Origin: Spongiactinospora rosea
Lineage (GTDB): Bacteria; Actinomycetota; Actinomycetes; Streptosporangiales; Streptosporangiaceae
Direction of reading: 5' to 3'
Length of the DNA stretch: 64,000 nucleotides
Assembly (NCBI RefSeq): GCF_003315795.1
Contig: NZ_QMEY01000006.1
Coordinates: 124,001-188,000, forward strand
Both the position numbers and the translations under genes were made by a program. Below the pieces are notes generated by a model. The model worked only from the letters and a program-made list of their open reading frames with translations, had not been told where the DNA came from and ran no database searches. Of the stretch, positions 1 through 7,953 are shown piece after piece. Position 1 is the stretch's first letter; each line of letters opens with the position of its first letter.

Positions 1-674
1 ACGTCCTGATCGCCCTGTGGCAGGCGCGGCCCGGCCTGGCCGGGTACGACGTCACCGACGCCGTCACCTTCTGCTTCCTCACCCAGGGTTTCATCGGCCC
101 GATGCAGTTGTTCGGCGGCGGCCTCGGCATGGCCGAGCGCATCCGGTCCGGCGACGCCGCGATCGACCTGCTGCGCCCGGCCTCGCTGCAGGGCTGGCTG
201 CTGGCCGACGACCTCGGCCGGGCCGTCTACCTGTTCCTGCTGCGCAGCATCCCGCCCACCATCGTGGGCGCCCTGCTGTTCGGCCTGGTCTTCCCGTCCT
301 CGGCGGCGACCTGGGCGGCCTTCGCCCTCAGCATGCTGCTCGGCATCGTGGTCAGCTTCGGCCTGCGCTACCTGGTGGACCTGTCGGCCTGCTGGATCCT
401 CGACGACCGCGGCACGGCCCAGGTCTCCCTGGTGCTCAGCCTCTTCTTCAGCGGCATGGTGGTGCCGCTGAACATCATGCCCGGCTGGCTCGGCACGGTC
501 ACCAACGCGCTGCCCTGGGCCGCGATGGTCCAGGTGCCCGCCGACGTCTACCTCGGCAAGACCGACGTGGCCGGCGCGCTGGCCTTCCAGTCCGGGTGGG
601 CGGCCGTCATCCTCGCGCTCGGGGCGCTGCTCACCCGCGCGGCCCGCCGCAAGGTGGTGATCCAGGGTGGTTAG
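1..674 (+). CDS. ABC-2 family exporter permease, 5' partial
   Basis: This is the 3' part of a membrane permease; the reading frame is open from base 3 and the start lies outside the window. Several long hydrophobic segments are visible, with a conserved-looking block after the ISRSGD-like charged turn (AERIRSGDAAIDLLRP) that is typical of the ABC-2 permeases that come in pairs (ABC2_membrane_6/DUF990 type). The stop overlaps the start of a second permease by 8 bp, and an ATPase follows, so the three form one exporter operon. The likely role is export of an unknown compound across the cytoplasmic membrane. The substrate cannot be read from sequence. Family assignment is by pattern and context. 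Confidence 0.8.
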   Translation, partial: VLIALWQARPGLAGYDVTDAVTFCFLTQGFIGPMQLFGGGLGMAERIRSGDAAIDLLRPASLQGWLLADDLGRAVYLFLLRSIPPTIVGALLFGLVFPSSAATWAAFALSMLLGIVVSFGLRYLVDLSACWILDDRGTAQVSLVLSLFFSGMVVPLNIMPGWLGTVTNALPWAAMVQVPADVYLGKTDVAGALAFQSGWAAVILALGALLTRAARRKVVIQGG

Positions 675-1455
675 GGTCTACGCGCTGCTGGCCTGGACCT
701 GGATGCGCGCCTCCGCGCAGTACCCGGTGTCGCTGGCGCTGCTCACGCTGGGCTCGCTGACCGTCAACGCCCTGGACATCCTGGCCATCTGGGTCATCTT
801 CTCGCACACCACCACGCTCGGCGGGTTCACCCTGCCGGAGGTGATGTTCCTGTACGGCACGGCGGGGGTGTCCTTCGCCGTGGCCGACATGCTGTTCGGC
901 AACGTCGACCGGCTGAGCACGCACATCAAGGCGGGCAGCTTCGACGTCATGCTGATCCGTCCCGCCGCCGCGTTCCTGCAGATGGCGGTGGACCGTTTCA
1001 ACGTCCAGCGGTTCGGCAGGATCACCCAGGCGGCGGTCGTGCTGGGCCTGGCGCTGGGCGGGCTGGACGTGCCGTGGTCGCGGGCCTGGATGATCCCGGT
1101 GATGATCGTCTGCGGGGTGGCGATCTTCACGTCGATCTTCGCGATCGCCGGCGCGGTGCAGTTCCTGCTGATCAACGCGCCCGAGGTGGCCAACGCCTTC
1201 ACCTACGGCGGGTCCTCGCTGACCCAGTACCCGCTCAGCGTCTACGGCTCGGAGCTGGTACGGGCGGTGACGTTCATCGTGCCGCTCGCGTTCGTCAACT
1301 GGCAGCCCGCGCTGCTGGTCCTCGGCCGGGGCGACCCGCTCGGCCTGCCGCACTGGCTGCGCTACGCCTCCCCGCTCGCCGCCCTGGCCCTTGCCCTGGT
1401 CGCGGTGCTGGCCTGGCGCGCCGGAATCCGCCGTTACCGATCGACAGGGAGTTGA
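667..1455 (+). CDS. ABC-2 family exporter permease
   Basis: This 262-residue protein has about six hydrophobic segments and a short cytoplasmic N-terminus. It starts at a GTG that overlaps the end of the upstream permease by 8 bp, so the two are probably translationally coupled. The central stretch with AGSFDVMLIRPAAAF resembles the cytoplasmic loop of DUF990-type ABC-2 permeases, and the partner upstream has the equivalent SGDAAIDLLRPA. The two permeases probably form a heterodimer driven by the ATPase encoded next. Substrate unknown. Confidence 0.82.
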   Translation: MVRVYALLAWTWMRASAQYPVSLALLTLGSLTVNALDILAIWVIFSHTTTLGGFTLPEVMFLYGTAGVSFAVADMLFGNVDRLSTHIKAGSFDVMLIRPAAAFLQMAVDRFNVQRFGRITQAAVVLGLALGGLDVPWSRAWMIPVMIVCGVAIFTSIFAIAGAVQFLLINAPEVANAFTYGGSSLTQYPLSVYGSELVRAVTFIVPLAFVNWQPALLVLGRGDPLGLPHWLRYASPLAALALALVAVLAWRAGIRRYRSTGS

Positions 1456-1462
1456 GCAGGCG

Positions 1463-2281
1463 ATGACCACGACGACACCGGCCGGGCAGGCCCCGATGAT
1501 CGAGGTCCAGGAGGTCGGGCGCACCTTCACGATCAGCAGGCGCACCGGGCTGCTGCGCCGCGAGCGGCGGGTGGTGCACGCCGTCCAGAACCTGAGCTTC
1601 ACCGTGCGCGCCGGGGAGTTCGTCGGCTACCTGGGGCCCAACGGCGCGGGCAAGTCCACCACGATCAAGATGCTCACCGGCATCCTCGCGCCCAGCTCAG
1701 GGCGCATCCAGGTGGCCGGGCTGGACCCGGCGCGGCGGCGGACGGCGCTGGCCCGCCGGATCGGAGTGGTCTTCGGGCAGCGGACGACGCTGTGGTGGGA
1801 CCTGCCGCTGCGGGACAGCTTTGAACTGATCCGGCACCTTTACAAAGTAGATCGCGTGGCCTTCAAGCGGCGGCTGGACGAGCTGACCGAACTGCTCGGC
1901 CTCGGCGAGTTCCTGCGCACCCCGGTCCGCCAGCTCAGCCTGGGGCAGCGGATGCGCGGCGACATCACCGCCGCGCTGCTGCACGACCCGCGGGTGCTGG
2001 TCCTGGACGAGCCGACGATCGGGCTCGACGTGGTGAGCAAGGCCGCGATGCGCGGCTTCCTGCGCTCGCTCAACGCCGAGCGCGGCACCACCGTGCTGCT
2101 GACCACCCACGACATGGGCGACATCGAGCGGCTGTGCCACCGGGTGATGCTGATCGACCACGGGCGGCTGGCCTTCGAGGGCGGCATCGACGACCTGCGC
2201 GCCACCGCGCCGGAGGAGTCCTCCATCGAGGACGTGGTGGCCCGCCTGTACGCCAGGGGCGCGCAGGCCCCAGATCAATAG
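1463..2281 (+). CDS. ABC transporter ATP-binding protein of the two-permease exporter
   Basis: This 272-residue ATPase has a Walker A motif (GPNGAGKST), a degenerate signature (LSLGQRMRGD in place of LSGGQ), a Walker B (VLVLDEPTIGLD) and a switch histidine (TTHDMGD). I chose the ATG at 1463, 7 bases after the upstream stop; an in-frame ATG at 1391 lies inside the permease gene and encodes a non-conserved extension. The LSLGQRMR signature is the usual form in ATPases paired with DUF990-type permeases. It should power the permeases encoded at 1-1455. The exported compound is unknown. Confidence 0.88.
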   Translation: MTTTTPAGQAPMIEVQEVGRTFTISRRTGLLRRERRVVHAVQNLSFTVRAGEFVGYLGPNGAGKSTTIKMLTGILAPSSGRIQVAGLDPARRRTALARRIGVVFGQRTTLWWDLPLRDSFELIRHLYKVDRVAFKRRLDELTELLGLGEFLRTPVRQLSLGQRMRGDITAALLHDPRVLVLDEPTIGLDVVSKAAMRGFLRSLNAERGTTVLLTTHDMGDIERLCHRVMLIDHGRLAFEGGIDDLRATAPEESSIEDVVARLYARGAQAPDQ

Positions 2282-2294
2282 GTACAGATCGGTA

Positions 2295-2319
2295 GGCGCA
2301 GGTCAATGGGCGCAGGTCA
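2295..2319. repeat. Short direct repeat at a convergent gene junction
   Basis: An 11-base unit, GGCGCAGGTCA, occurs at 2295-2305 and again at 2309-2319, with a looser related copy just upstream. It lies between the stop of the ABC ATPase and the stop of the convergent membrane protein. It looks like local slippage or decay rather than a regulatory element, and no stem-loop is evident. Confidence 0.5.
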
Positions 2320-2799
2320 GTAGTACGCGCCCTGCTGCGACTCCTCGTAGTCCTCCTCTTCTTCCTCCTCCTCGTGGCGGCCGGCCCAGCGGGAGGGCAG
2401 CAGCACCGGGATGAAGAGCAGGACGCCGAGCAGCGTGAAGACGCCCGAGGCGAGCAGGAACTTGCAGCCGTTCGCCATCTGGGCCACCACCGGGTGCGTC
2501 GAGTGGCCGACCGGGATCAGCGAGATGGCCCGGTTCATGTCCAGCGCGTACACGACCGTCCAGGCCAGCAGCGCGAGTGAGGGGACGAACGCGGCGAGCG
2601 GCGAGACCCGCCCGGCGACCACCAGGCCCAGGACGAGCCCGACGCCCGCCATCACGCCGAGCGCGGTCCACAATTCCGAGCCGGAGGCCAGCGGCGCGAT
2701 GTGCCCGTCCCCCATCGCCCATGCCGTGGCCCAGCCGGCCCCGCCCAAGATCCCCGCGGTGAGCACGATTCCGAGAAGCAGGCCCAGGAAATGCCGCAT
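2317..2799 (-). CDS. Small membrane protein with acidic C-terminal tail
   Basis: I do not recognise a named family. The 160-residue product has four hydrophobic segments in two pairs, with a short polar loop after each pair, and ends in a striking cytoplasmic-type tail containing seven consecutive Glu followed by Asp/Tyr/Gln-rich residues. I chose the ATG at 2799 because AGGTGG lies 7 bases upstream of it; a GTG nine bases further upstream falls inside that ribosome site. The gene is convergent with the exporter operon and divergent from the next membrane gene. The acidic tail could bind cations or a basic partner, but this is only a guess. Confidence 0.7.
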   Translation of the reverse strand: MRHFLGLLLGIVLTAGILGGAGWATAWAMGDGHIAPLASGSELWTALGVMAGVGLVLGLVVAGRVSPLAAFVPSLALLAWTVVYALDMNRAISLIPVGHSTHPVVAQMANGCKFLLASGVFTLLGVLLFIPVLLPSRWAGRHEEEEEEEDYEESQQGAYY

Positions 2800-3002
2800 G
2801 GTCACCACCTAGCGTCCCGTCACGCCGAGCATGACGCGTGCCGAACAGGTATCGCGAATCGGATTGAACGATCGCCGCAACCCTAAACCGCAATGCCTCG
2901 GGCGGTCAGCCGATCTCTGCATACCAGTACAAGTTTCCGCAAACCCGGGCATCCCCTGATATAGGGCGCGTCGTATCGGGCGGGCGACCGGCGTGAGAAC
3001 AT

Positions 3003-3635
3003 GTGCCTCACATGGGCGCCCGCTTACCCCTCCGCTGCACGCGGGCGGCGGCCTTCTCCGCCGTCTGTGTGATCCTCGCCGCCCTCGGGCACCGGCTGGC
3101 GGGCGGAGCGGGGCCGGTTCCGTGGGCGATGGCCGCGGGCGGCGGCGGGGCGCTGCTCACCGCGCTGGCCCTCGCCGGGCGGGAGCGCTCGACCAGCACC
3201 ATCAGCCTCGTGCTGATGGGCCTGCAGCTCGGCCTGCACGAGCTGTTCTCGTTCGCCTCCGGCGCGGCCTCCTCGCTGACCCCGCACGAGTACATCGGCC
3301 TGCCCCCGCAGCCCTCGGCCGCCGACCCGCACCCGCACGAGGGGCCCGGCGGCACCGGCCTCGGCATGCTCGTCGCCCACCTGGCCGCCTCGCTGATCAC
3401 CGGGCTCTGGCTGGCCCGGGGCGAGGCCGTGCTGTGGTCGGTGCTGCGCCACCTCGGCGCCGCCGCCCGCCGCGCGGGCGCGGCGGCGCTCGCCCGGCTG
3501 CTCGGCGCGCCGCCGTACACTGGCCGGGGGCCGCTCGCCGTGCCGCTCCCGGCCCGCGAGCCGCGGGCCGTTCCCGGTCGCGGCCCACTGCACGGCGCGG
3601 TCGCCCGCAGGGGCCCTCCACTCCCCCGCTTCTGA
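3003..3635 (+). CDS. Membrane protein with His/Pro-rich loop, partner of the copper protein
   Basis: This 210-residue protein has three to four hydrophobic segments, an extracytoplasmic-looking loop that is rich in His and Pro (ADPHPHEGPGG), and a basic Arg/Pro-rich C-terminus. The start is a GTG at 3003 or an ATG at 3012; neither has a clear ribosome site. It lies 81 bases upstream of a YcnI-like copper-binding protein on the same strand, an arrangement common in actinobacterial copper loci, so a role in copper handling is likely. The loop histidines could be metal ligands. No enzymatic motif is visible. Confidence 0.65.
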   Translation: MPHMGARLPLRCTRAAAFSAVCVILAALGHRLAGGAGPVPWAMAAGGGGALLTALALAGRERSTSTISLVLMGLQLGLHELFSFASGAASSLTPHEYIGLPPQPSAADPHPHEGPGGTGLGMLVAHLAASLITGLWLARGEAVLWSVLRHLGAAARRAGAAALARLLGAPPYTGRGPLAVPLPAREPRAVPGRGPLHGAVARRGPPLPRF

Positions 3636-3716
3636 CGCGCCTTTCCCTTTTCGCCACGCCGACGGCCACCGATGCCGGCGGCGTGCCCCCCTACGTTCCC
3701 GAAGTGGAGAACCACG

Positions 3717-4457
3717 ATGTCCCCGAAGCCGCACCGGCGCCTCGCCGTCCTGCGCCGCGCCGCCGCGCTCGCCGCCGCCACGACCGCCCTCACCGTCGGG
3801 CTGGCCGTGCCCGCCCTCGCCCACGTGACCGTCAACCCGGGCAGCGCCGAGCAGGGCGGGTTCACCAAGGTCGCGTTCCGGGTCCCCAACGAGCGGGACG
3901 ACGCCGCCACCACCAAGGTCGAGGTCCACCTGCCCATCAACCACCCGCTCCCCTTCGTCTCGGTACGTCCGGTCGGCGGCTGGAAGGTGGACGTGCACGA
4001 GAGCAAACTGGCCAAGCCGGTCACCACCGAGCACGGCGAGATCACCGAGGCGGTCACGAAGATCACCTGGTCCGGCGGGAAGATCGAGGCGGGGCAGTTC
4101 CAGGAGTTCGAGGTGTCCATGGGGTTCATGCCCAAGGACACCGACCGGCTGATCTTCCCCGCGACCCAGACCTACTCCTCCGGCGAGGTCGTCGAGTGGG
4201 ACGACGAGCCGAAGGCCGACGGCTCGGAGCCGGAGCGCCCGGCGCCGGTGCTCAAGCTGGTCCCGGCGGCGGCCGAAGGCGCGCCCGCGGCGAGCCCGGC
4301 CGCGGCGGCCACCCCCTCGATGGCCGCCGTGGCGGTGCGCGGCGCCGGGACCGGCGGCTCCGACAACACCGCGCGGATCCTCGCCGGGGTCGGCATCGCC
4401 GCCGGTGTGATCGGCACCGTCATCGGGCTGTTCGGCCTGCGGCGGTCACGCGCCTGA
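3717..4457 (+). CDS. ycnI: YcnI-like (DUF1775) secreted copper-binding protein
   Basis: The 246-residue product starts with a Sec signal peptide cut after ...VPALA, leaving mature N-terminal His-Val-Thr-Val-Asn-Pro. YcnI/DUF1775 proteins bind Cu(II) through this N-terminal histidine together with an internal Glu and Trp; the mature start and GGWKVDVHE block fit that family. A Pro/Ala-rich linker is followed by one C-terminal membrane helix (about residues 220-240) and Arg-rich end, so the protein is anchored outside the membrane. I chose ATG 3717 because GTGGAGA lies 8 bases upstream; an earlier in-frame ATG at 3672 would precede the signal peptide. It is probably co-transcribed with the upstream membrane gene. 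Confidence 0.88.
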   Translation: MSPKPHRRLAVLRRAAALAAATTALTVGLAVPALAHVTVNPGSAEQGGFTKVAFRVPNERDDAATTKVEVHLPINHPLPFVSVRPVGGWKVDVHESKLAKPVTTEHGEITEAVTKITWSGGKIEAGQFQEFEVSMGFMPKDTDRLIFPATQTYSSGEVVEWDDEPKADGSEPERPAPVLKLVPAAAEGAPAASPAAAATPSMAAVAVRGAGTGGSDNTARILAGVGIAAGVIGTVIGLFGLRRSRA

Positions 4458-4467
4458 CGCCGGCCGA

Positions 4468-4511
4468 GCGCGGGGCCCTTCGCCACCCTCCCGGAGCGAA
4501 GGGTCCCGCGC
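4468..4511. terminator. Bidirectional stem-loop terminator
   Basis: The arms at 4468-4483 and 4496-4511 (GCGCGGGGCCCTTCGC and GCGAAGGGTCCCGCGC) pair over 16 bases with one mismatch around a 12-base loop. The element sits between the convergent ycnI-like gene and the ABC permease gene. It lacks a T-tract, as is usual in high-GC actinomycetes. Confidence 0.8.
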
Positions 4512-4514
4512 CGC

Positions 4515-5423
4515 TCAGGCCGTGATGTCCCGGCCGCCGAACCGCGCCCAGGCGATCGAGCCGAACACCACGGCATAGCACAGGAAGACCAGCAGCCCCT
4601 GGGTCATCGCCTCGGTGGCCACCGGATCGCGCAGCACCCCGTCGAAGTCGTTCAGCCACGACGTCAGCAGGTACGGGTCCAGCGGGGCGAGCTGCGGGAT
4701 GGCCGAGAGCACCTGAGAGATGATCAGGATCACCGCGGTGGCCGCGATGGCGCCGATCGGCGCCTCGGTCAGCGTGGAGAAGGCCAGCGCGAGCGCGGCC
4801 AGCGCCGCCATCCCCGCCGCGACGTAGCCGACCGCGACCAGGATGCGCAACAGCCCCTCCGCCAGCGGGATGGTGCTGCCCGACAGCAGCGTCACCCGCC
4901 CCACCGGGAACAGCGCCAGGCCCACGATCAGCGCGGAGACCGCCACCACCGCCGTGGCGGCCAGCCCGAACAGCGCGGCGTTGACGTACTTCACGGCCAG
5001 CAGCCTGGTCCGCCCCGCCGGGGCGGTCAGCAGGTAGCGCAGCGTCCCGATGGACGCCTCCCCGGCGATGGCGTCACCGGCGACCACGCCCACGATCAGC
5101 GGCAGCAGCAGCGGCACCAGCACGTACAGCGAGACGAACGCCAGGGCCAGCCCGTTGCCCGCGACCATGAGGACCATCTCGCTCGCGACCTCGTCATCGC
5201 CGCCGAGCGTGCGCAGCACCACGCCGATCACCACCGGCACCGCGGCCAGCACCCCGAGCATGGCCAGGTTGCGCGGGCGGCGGAAGGTCAGGCCCAGCTC
5301 CGAGCCCAGCAGCCGCCACACGCTTCCGGCCGCCCGGGGAGCCCGCGCGGCGGCCCGCTCCCGATCGGCCGCCACTCCCGTGGGCGTCGCCGTCCCGGCG
5401 GCCGGGACCTCAACCGTCGACAT
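4515..5423 (-). CDS. ABC-2 family transporter permease
   Basis: This 302-residue protein has a polar N-terminus of about 45 residues followed by six hydrophobic segments, including the motif ASIGTLRYLLTAPAGRTRLLAVKY that marks the cytoplasmic coupling region of NosY/YhaP-like ABC-2 permeases. The ATG at 5423 overlaps the upstream ATPase gene by 14 bp. It is the last gene of an operon encoding a LolA-like protein, ATPase and permease. The operon diverges from a two-component system, which suggests an envelope-stress or peptide-antibiotic exporter, but the substrate is unknown. Confidence 0.85.
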   Translation of the reverse strand: MSTVEVPAAGTATPTGVAADRERAAARAPRAAGSVWRLLGSELGLTFRRPRNLAMLGVLAAVPVVIGVVLRTLGGDDEVASEMVLMVAGNGLALAFVSLYVLVPLLLPLIVGVVAGDAIAGEASIGTLRYLLTAPAGRTRLLAVKYVNAALFGLAATAVVAVSALIVGLALFPVGRVTLLSGSTIPLAEGLLRILVAVGYVAAGMAALAALALAFSTLTEAPIGAIAATAVILIISQVLSAIPQLAPLDPYLLTSWLNDFDGVLRDPVATEAMTQGLLVFLCYAVVFGSIAWARFGGRDITA

Positions 5424-6489
5424 CGAAGCCCTCCCCGGTCAGGCCCACGAACACTTCCTCAAGGCTCGGCCGCAGGACCGCCAGCCCGTGTACCGCCACC
5501 CCGGCCGTGACCAGGGCCGCGCACACCAGGTCGGGGGCCGCCGTGCCGAGCGCCACGCTCACCTCGCCCGCGCCGGAACGCGGGTCGGCCAGCCCCAGCC
5601 CGGCCAGGACGCCCGCCGCCAGGCCCACGTCCGGCGTCTCGACCTTGATCCGCGGCTCGCGCCCTGCTCGAAGTTCCTCGATGGGGCCGTGCGCGACCAG
5701 GCGGCCCGTGCGCATCACGCCCACGTGCGTGCACATCTGCTCGACCTCGGACAGCAGATGGGAGGAGACGAACACGGTGGTGCCCGCGGCGGCCACCTGC
5801 CGGATCAGCGCCCGCACCTCGCGGGTGCCCGCCGGGTCGAGCCCGTTGGTCGGCTCGTCGAGGATCAGCAGCTCGCGCGGGCCCAGCAGCGCGGCGGCGA
5901 TGGCCAGCCGCTGGCGCATGCCCAGCGAGTAGGCCCGGTAGCGTTTGCCCGCCGCGGCGGCCAGTCCCACCCGGTCCAGGGCCAGGGCGATCCGCTCGCG
6001 GGCGGTGCGCCGGTCGGCCGACGGGTCCGCAGCGTCCAGGCGGCGCAGGTTGGCCGCGCCGCTCAGATAGGGGTAGAATGCGGGCCCCTCCACGACCGCC
6101 CCCACCCGGGGCAGCGCCTCGGCCAGCCCGCCCGGCATGGGCACCCCCAGCAGCTCGCAGTCGCCGCCGGAGGGGGTGACCAGCCCGAGCAGCATCCGGA
6201 TCGTGGTGGTCTTGCCCGAGCCGTTGGGGCCGAGGAACCCGAAGACCGAGCCGCGCGGCACGGCGAGGTCGAGGGTGTCCACCGCGACCTGCCCGCTGCG
6301 AAAGCGCTTGGTCAGACCGCGGGTGACGATCACGTGCCCGCGGGTGGTGCCCTGGCCGGGGGACGGGGACGCCGCCTCGGGCGCCTCCCGGAACTCGCCG
6401 CGCGGCCCCGCGGGCCCGGCCTTCGCCGGGCCCGCGATGTCGCGCTCCCCCGCCAGGAGGGGTGTCTCTCCCGGCGTCATGGTGCTCAC
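5410..6489 (-). CDS. ABC transporter ATP-binding protein
   Basis: This 359-residue ATPase has an unusual Pro/Gly-rich N-terminal extension of about 50 residues before the nucleotide-binding domain. Walker A is GPNGSGKTT, the signature is degenerate (YSLGMRQRL), Walker B is LLILDEPTNGLD, and the switch is SSHLLSE. This form is typical of bacitracin/peptide-resistance type ATPases that pair with ABC-2 permeases. Its GTG start overlaps the stop of the LolA-like gene (GTGA), indicating coupling; an ATG at 6480 nine bases later is an alternative. It should energise the downstream permease. Confidence 0.87.
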   Translation of the reverse strand: MSTMTPGETPLLAGERDIAGPAKAGPAGPRGEFREAPEAASPSPGQGTTRGHVIVTRGLTKRFRSGQVAVDTLDLAVPRGSVFGFLGPNGSGKTTTIRMLLGLVTPSGGDCELLGVPMPGGLAEALPRVGAVVEGPAFYPYLSGAANLRRLDAADPSADRRTARERIALALDRVGLAAAAGKRYRAYSLGMRQRLAIAAALLGPRELLILDEPTNGLDPAGTREVRALIRQVAAAGTTVFVSSHLLSEVEQMCTHVGVMRTGRLVAHGPIEELRAGREPRIKVETPDVGLAAGVLAGLGLADPRSGAGEVSVALGTAAPDLVCAALVTAGVAVHGLAVLRPSLEEVFVGLTGEGFDVDG

Positions 6490-7760
6490 TTCCGGCCGGC
6501 CGCCTCGTACAGCGCCTGCGGCCCGACCGCGCCGGCCAGCACCCGGCCGTCGTCGGTCAGCAGGACGGTGATCAGCTTGGTCTGGATCAGGCGGCCGTTG
6601 CCCCAGGCGCCGCTGACCGGCTTGGCCGCCGACAGCACGGCCTCGCCGAAGCCCGCCACCTCGCTCCCGGCGCCGTCGCGCGGCTTCTCGGTGAGGTCGG
6701 AGGTCCGCAGCGGCGCCTCGATCACGCTCGTCCAGGCGCTGCCGTGGACGGTGATCTCGCCCGTGTCCGGGGCGGACGGACCGGCCTTGCCGCCGTCCTT
6801 GGACTCCTTGCCCTCCTTGCCCGCCTTGTCCTCGCCGCCGTGGCCCAGCCGCCGCAGCGCGCGGTCCTCGGCCTTCTCCACGTCCTTGTCGCCGATGGTC
6901 TCCTGCGTCACCTTCGCGCCCGCGGGCGGGGTGAACGTGAAGTTCTCCGGCGCGGGCGGGGTGAAGGTCACCGAGGTGAAGCCCGTCTCGAACGCCGGCT
7001 CGATCGAGTCCTTGGCATAGACCTGGAAGCGCAGCGGCACGTAGGTCTCGCCGTCGAAGGCGACCCTGATCTCCTTGACCAGCGAGTCGGGCGACTTGGG
7101 GGCGAACGTGAGCTGGTAGGCGGCGCGGTCGGCCACCTTCACGTCGTTGCTCACCCCCACCGCGGTGTGCTCGTCGATCGCGTCCAGCAACTGCGCCGAC
7201 AGCGCCTGCGGCGTCAGGTCGGTGGGCACCGCCCGCCCGCCCAGCGGATGCTTGCGGCCGCGCTCTTCGCCCGCCAGCAGGGAGTCGGCCACCTTCAGCC
7301 TGGTGGCCTTGTTGCCCCCGCTCTCGTACAGCCAGACCCGGTCACCGTTCTTGATCAGGTTGGTCTCGCTCATCCGGCCGAGGAAGGCGACCCGCTGGCG
7401 GCCGGCGCCGCCGTACCAGACCTTGAACTCGTGCGCTCCGGTCAGCAGCGACAGCGGCGAGGTGGGGTCGGCGGACTGCGCGGGCATGGAGGGCAGGCCG
7501 AGGGAGGACGTCTGCAGGACGGTGCCGGACATCGGCGGGAACTGCCCCGACCGGGCGGCGCCCGCGGCCTCGGCGAGCAGTTGCCCGGCGGTGCGGTCGG
7601 GCAGGGCCGGAGTGCCCCGCACGGCCGCGATGACCGGCCCGGTGCCCACGGCCGCGGCGATCACGGCGACCGCGGCGATCGGCACACCCCACCTCACGGC
7701 ACGGCCCCTGGACTTGCGAGACTCCCTGAGCGGTCCCGTGTCGTGAACGTTGGACGACAT
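6486..7760 (-). CDS. LolA-like/DUF2092-type membrane-anchored protein
   Basis: The 424-residue product has an N-terminal signal anchor (about residues 20-45) followed by an extracytoplasmic LolA/LppX-like beta domain; the KVADRAAYQLTFAPKS and FTFTPPAGAKV stretches are typical of this fold. Such domains bind lipid or hydrophobic ligands in a half-barrel. A Lys/Gly-rich spacer (about 290-320) splits the C-terminal part. I chose ATG 7760 because AAGGAG lies just upstream; a start at 7808 would add a non-conserved extension. The gene heads an operon with an ABC ATPase and permease, and its promoter faces the response-regulator promoter. It may hand ligand to or from the exporter. Confidence 0.8.
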   Translation of the reverse strand: MSSNVHDTGPLRESRKSRGRAVRWGVPIAAVAVIAAAVGTGPVIAAVRGTPALPDRTAGQLLAEAAGAARSGQFPPMSGTVLQTSSLGLPSMPAQSADPTSPLSLLTGAHEFKVWYGGAGRQRVAFLGRMSETNLIKNGDRVWLYESGGNKATRLKVADSLLAGEERGRKHPLGGRAVPTDLTPQALSAQLLDAIDEHTAVGVSNDVKVADRAAYQLTFAPKSPDSLVKEIRVAFDGETYVPLRFQVYAKDSIEPAFETGFTSVTFTPPAPENFTFTPPAGAKVTQETIGDKDVEKAEDRALRRLGHGGEDKAGKEGKESKDGGKAGPSAPDTGEITVHGSAWTSVIEAPLRTSDLTEKPRDGAGSEVAGFGEAVLSAAKPVSGAWGNGRLIQTKLITVLLTDDGRVLAGAVGPQALYEAAGRK

Positions 7761-7841
7761 CTCACTCCTTAACCGTATGTCGCCGGCCGCGGATGGGCGG
7801 CCGGTCACAACGAAGCCTGCGCGGTCGTCGCTGTGCCCAAG

Positions 7842-7904
7842 CTGAGACAGACTGAGAGGTGTCTCAGGCTGAGAGATCTCTCAGCGTTCTCAGCCCGGTC
7901 TCAG
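7842..7904. promoter_or_regulatory. Phased CTGAGA/TCTCAG hexamer array, likely response-regulator operator
   Basis: Seven hexamers lie between the divergent LolA-like operon and the response-regulator gene. CTGAGA begins at 7842, 7852 and 7869, and its reverse complement TCTCAG at 7862, 7879, 7888 and 7899. The spacings are 10, 10, 7, 10, 9 and 11 bases, so most fall on one face of the helix. OmpR-family regulators bind direct repeats spaced about one helical turn. The placement suggests that the adjacent regulator controls itself and the exporter operon. Binding is inferred. Confidence 0.75.
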
Positions 7905-7953
7905 CCGGATTGACCAGGATGGGGGGACACGTGCGGTTTCAGGAGGTCATCGG

